Shown here: one piece after another, positions 5,202 through 6,643 of the stretch | Layout of the letters: every line of letters begins with the position of its first letter | Position numbering within the stretch: the first letter of the stretch is position 1 | Origin: JBAWVR01 sp964583845 | Lineage (GTDB): Bacteria > Patescibacteriota > Minisyncoccia > Phycocordibacterales > GWA1-40-21 | Assembly: GCA_964583845.1 (NCBI GenBank) | Contig: CAZOXG010000036.1 | Coordinates: 1-6,643, forward strand | Direction: 5' to 3' | Length of the DNA stretch: 6,643 bases | Program-made: the position numbers and the translations under genes | Notes under the pieces: model-generated | The model's input: only the letters and a program-made list of their open reading frames with translations | Told to the model about the DNA's origin: nothing | Database searches by the model: none

Positions 5202-5337
5202 TGGCGACCAACGGCCAAAAGATGGCTGACGCAATGACAGTAATCATTGCTCTTTCGAGAACAATTCCGATTGTCATCGTCGGCTTTGCTTCGGTAACAG
5301 GCTCCGCTGTGCGAATAACAATGATTTTCTGCGACAT
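5179..5337 (-). CDS. Small single-pass membrane protein (52 residues)
   Basis: I translated this small frame by hand. It begins MSQKIIVIRTAEPVTEAKP and ends WPLVAIFIRLSA, 52 residues in all. A hydrophobic segment at about 30-49 (residues MITVIASAIFWPLVAIFI) should span the membrane once, after a polar N-terminal half with several charged residues. There is no known motif and I do not recognise the family. That it is a real gene is supported by its signals: a TTGACA/TATACT promoter with 17-bp spacing, AAAGAGGTG 6 nt before the ATG, and a terminator after the stop. It stands alone between two other membrane-protein genes on the same strand. It could be a small regulatory membrane protein, a membrane-active peptide, or a structural partner of its neighbours; nothing seen separates these. 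Confidence 0.75.
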   Translation of the reverse strand: MSQKIIVIRTAEPVTEAKPTMTIGIVLERAMITVIASAIFWPLVAIFIRLSA

Positions 5338-5343
5338 GGTACA

Positions 5344-5347
5344 CCTC
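5344..5347 (-). promoter_or_regulatory. Shine-Dalgarno site of the 52-residue protein gene
   Basis: AAAGAGGTG precedes the ATG at 5337, with GAGG ending 6 nt from it. This supports translation of a frame too short to trust on length alone. Confidence 0.8.
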
Positions 5348-5374
5348 TTTTGTTTGTGTTTGTACTATATTTAA

Positions 5375-5390
5375 AAGGTCATTTGACCTT
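5375..5390. promoter_or_regulatory. Palindrome in the leader, possible operator
   Basis: AAGGTCA-TT-TGACCTT is a 7-bp inverted repeat with a 2-bp centre. It lies about 10-25 nt downstream of the predicted transcription start for the 52-residue protein gene. The position and symmetry fit a repressor operator for a dimeric protein. In RNA the 2-nt loop is too tight for the full stem, which favours a DNA site. Confidence 0.5.
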
Positions 5391-5405
5391 AAATTTACTA
5401 ACTAA

Positions 5406-5434
5406 AGTATAGCATAGTTGATACTATTTGTCAA
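5406..5434 (-). promoter_or_regulatory. Strong promoter of the 52-residue protein gene
   Basis: On the minus strand a perfect -35 TTGACA (5429-5434), a 17-bp spacer and an extended -10 TGCTATACT (core 5406-5411) form the best promoter in the window. Transcription would start near 5399 and give a leader of about 60 nt holding the AAGGTCA palindrome. Confidence 0.85.
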
Positions 5435-5479
5435 GTTTATATAATTCAGACTTCTCCTCCTTCTATCACTTCAAACATT

Positions 5480-5505
5480 AAAAAAAACCGCGAATTGCTT
5501 CGCGG
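5480..5505 (-). terminator. Intrinsic terminator of the 235-residue protein gene
   Basis: CCGCGAA and TTCGCGG form a perfect 7-bp stem with a 4-nt loop. Read on the minus strand it is followed by eight T residues, 15 nt after the stop at 5521. This is a textbook intrinsic terminator. Confidence 0.92.
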
Positions 5506-5520
5506 CCAAGTGGTCCTTTT

Positions 5521-6228
5521 TCACAAGGACATTGTAACTGAATCCACCTTGCAACCAAGGTTGTTAAGGTCAAATTGCTTTTGCATGGACTGTTTGAGTT
5601 CCCCCAACAGTTTATCCCGCTCAGCAGTATCACCCTTACTCACACTAAGACAGGTCTTGTCCACAATTTCATCTGAAACATGATTATGAACTACCTTAAA
5701 GAGTTCCAGCACACGTTTCTCCAAAGTATGATCACTGGCTTCCACAATCACTTTGGCTGACGTGTAAGACAAACCATTTTTAATAACAAGCGATGGATGC
5801 TCTACCAAAAAACTGAGGCTGAAATTAACTTCTTTAGGAAGTCCAGTTAAATTAACTGATCGAGAAAAAGAAACAACAATACTTCCTGTTGGAAAAATGT
5901 ATGTATTCACACAATTCCTGCAATAATAAAGATTACCGCAGTAGCGTGTTGGCTGAGACGAACCACCAAACAACTCCCCATGATATGAAGCGATGAAGTA
6001 TTCACCAACCTTAAGATGTCTAGTACCGTAACAATCAGACTTTATTCCCTCTTTAATTAAATGAAACAGCAAGATCAGAACAAGAAAAATAACAATGGCA
6101 AGAAACACCCACGACCCACTAAACAAGTGAAATTTAATACTGAGAATCATCACCGTTAATAGAGACAAGAGCAATAAGTAGCCAATAACGACAAAGGGAG
6201 TTTCAAATTTGGCTTGGGTTCTGATCAT
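5521..6228 (-). CDS. Hypothetical two-TM protein, possibly SPFH/Band-7-like
   Basis: The frame gives 235 residues from the ATG at 6228, which has GGAGG 6 nt upstream. A longer reading from 6252 would place the ribosome site inside the coding region and is rejected. Two transmembrane segments lie at about 11-31 (PFVVIGYLLLLSLLTVMILS) and 39-58. A loop then holds C66 and a cysteine cluster C97-x5-C103-x2-C106 that could bind metal or form disulfides. From about 110 on, alternating beta-like stretches (SIVVSFSRSVNL, EVNFSLSFLVEHPSLVI) lead to helices and a final LNNLGCKVDSVTM. That order and ending resemble SPFH/Band-7 domains (stomatin, prohibitin), which also sit on an N-terminal membrane anchor and scaffold membrane proteases or microdomains. 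This is an impression from the pattern, not a proven homology. The gene stands alone downstream of the 16S terminator. Confidence 0.8.
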   Translation of the reverse strand: MIRTQAKFETPFVVIGYLLLLSLLTVMILSIKFHLFSGSWVFLAIVIFLVLILLFHLIKEGIKSDCYGTRHLKVGEYFIASYHGELFGGSSQPTRYCGNLYYCRNCVNTYIFPTGSIVVSFSRSVNLTGLPKEVNFSLSFLVEHPSLVIKNGLSYTSAKVIVEASDHTLEKRVLELFKVVHNHVSDEIVDKTCLSVSKGDTAERDKLLGELKQSMQKQFDLNNLGCKVDSVTMSL

Positions 6229-6404
6229 GGCATACCTCCAGTTTTTGAGCACTGTTTAGAACCTTATTGTCAGGGAACAGATCAACTTCTTCTAGACCCT
6301 AACACGAGCACATATCATTGTAAAGAGGCGTTATAATATTTGTTAAAATATTCCTACCCACACAACAGCTATTATCATATACCACAAACAAAATTTTAAA
6401 CATA
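6229..6404. other. Intergenic leader of the 235-residue gene
   Basis: No gene is visible here. A perfect 7-bp inverted repeat, AATATTT-GTTA-AAATATT, lies at 6335-6352 and could be an operator. The best promoter candidate for the downstream gene is weak: TTTACA and TAGGGT 17 bp apart on the minus strand, with the -35 near 6323. Confidence 0.4.
6235..6239 (-). promoter_or_regulatory. Shine-Dalgarno site of the 235-residue protein gene
   Basis: GGAGG in CTGGAGGTATGCC ends 6 nt before the ATG at 6228. It decides the start codon in favour of 6228 over the in-frame ATG at 6252. Confidence 0.85.
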
Positions 6405-6432
6405 CAAAAACCCGCCATTAGGCGGGTTTTTG
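6405..6432 (-). terminator. Terminator of the 16S rRNA transcript
   Basis: CAAAAACCCGCC and GGCGGGTTTTTG form a 12-bp stem around a 4-nt loop, with T-rich sequence on both sides, so it can work in both directions. It lies about 160 nt past the predicted 16S 3' end and separates 16S from the next gene. Confidence 0.9.
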
Positions 6433-6593
6433 GGAATAACATAATTTCTTTTGTTCCGTTTCTTGTTGTCTTAGACAACAGAAGATCTCTCTTTAAAGTA
6501 CTGAGATCAACACTCTTTCAATGCTCAATTGAGGCATTGAAAATCGACTCGATAAGTTTAGATTGGCCCGAAGGCTCAATAAAAACGATTTCA
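6433..6593 (-). other. 16S rRNA trailer with four hairpins
   Basis: In transcript order the trailer holds four hairpins. The first is a cUUCGg-capped stem (6562-6580; ATTG/CAAT plus GCC/GGC with one bulged A). The second is a perfect 9-bp stem TTTCAATGC/GCATTGAAA (6516-6542). The third is a GATCTC/GAGATC stem (6484-6508), and the fourth is TGTTGTC/GACAACA (6464-6480). No tRNA, 23S or 5S sequence is present. These are plausibly rRNA-processing structures, and part of them may pair with the 16S leader outside the window. Confidence 0.6.
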
Positions 6594-6643
6594 AATTGAA
6601 TTAATCCACGAGCAGCTTCCGCTACCCGTGCCTTGTTACGACT
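6594..6643 (-). rRNA. 16S rRNA, 3' end only (5' part beyond the window)
   Basis: The minus strand begins AGTCGTAACAAGG, the universal 3' region of 16S. Helix 45 follows, with a 9-bp stem ACGGGTAGC/GCTGCTCGT capped by GGAA, the dimethyladenosine loop modified by KsgA. The stem bases differ from E. coli but all pair, so the helix is conserved. After the conserved GGAT, E. coli has CACCTCCTTA; here the sequence is TAATTCAATT. The CCUCC anti-Shine-Dalgarno is therefore missing. The 3' end at 6594 is placed by length only. The gene runs off the right edge, and its trailer leads to a terminator instead of a 23S gene. Confidence 0.9.

Noticed and set aside
5495..5683. Plus-strand 62-codon frame
   Set aside because: It is antisense to the 235-residue gene and starts inside that gene's terminator hairpin.
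6433..6600. Intron splitting the 16S tail
   Set aside because: It was considered to explain the missing CCUCC, but no CACCTCC exon is found further along the minus strand here and no intron core is recognisable. It would need an exon outside the window.

Overview
The window looks like part of a chromosome from a small-genome bacterium, probably a member of the Candidate Phyla Radiation (Patescibacteria). This is inferred from AT-rich short-leader genes, a divergent MurD carrying the NDTTATTPEA variant motif, a 16S rRNA gene that ends in its own terminator instead of running into 23S, a tRNA with no encoded CCA, and mostly one-gene transcription units. No taxonomic marker was compared by search, so the phylum is a suggestion only. 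Every recognisable gene lies on the minus strand.

Read in the direction of transcription (right to left), the window starts with the last ~50 nt of a 16S rRNA gene. Helix 45 is intact, but the canonical anti-Shine-Dalgarno tail is absent. About 160 nt of hairpin-rich trailer follow, then a strong terminator (6405-6432). Next come three unrecognised membrane-protein genes: a 235-residue two-TM protein with a possible SPFH/Band-7-like domain, a 52-residue single-TM protein, and a 155-residue TM plus coiled-coil protein with a CxxC. Each has a good Shine-Dalgarno site and its own terminator, and at least two have consensus promoters.

The next unit (4183-4538) is the strangest. One promoter and one terminator enclose an intact tRNA-Ile(GAU) that sits inside a broken second tRNA-Ile-like sequence. 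The inner tRNA segment has 14-bp terminal inverted repeats and possible 3-bp target duplications. The outer copy also carries an 18-bp palindrome and a 30-nt perfect hairpin.

Beyond it lie a four-TM hypothetical protein, pyruvate kinase (glycolysis), MurD (peptidoglycan precursor synthesis), an inverted pair of palindromic repeats, and a Nudix hydrolase cut by the left window edge. pyk and murD each have a promoter and pyk a clear terminator. None of these four left-hand genes has a Shine-Dalgarno site, unlike the three between the tRNA and 16S.

The points most worth follow-up are the tRNA nested inside a tRNA, the 16S tail without CCUCC next to genes with textbook GGAGG sites, and the group of three uncharacterised membrane proteins between 16S and tRNA-Ile.
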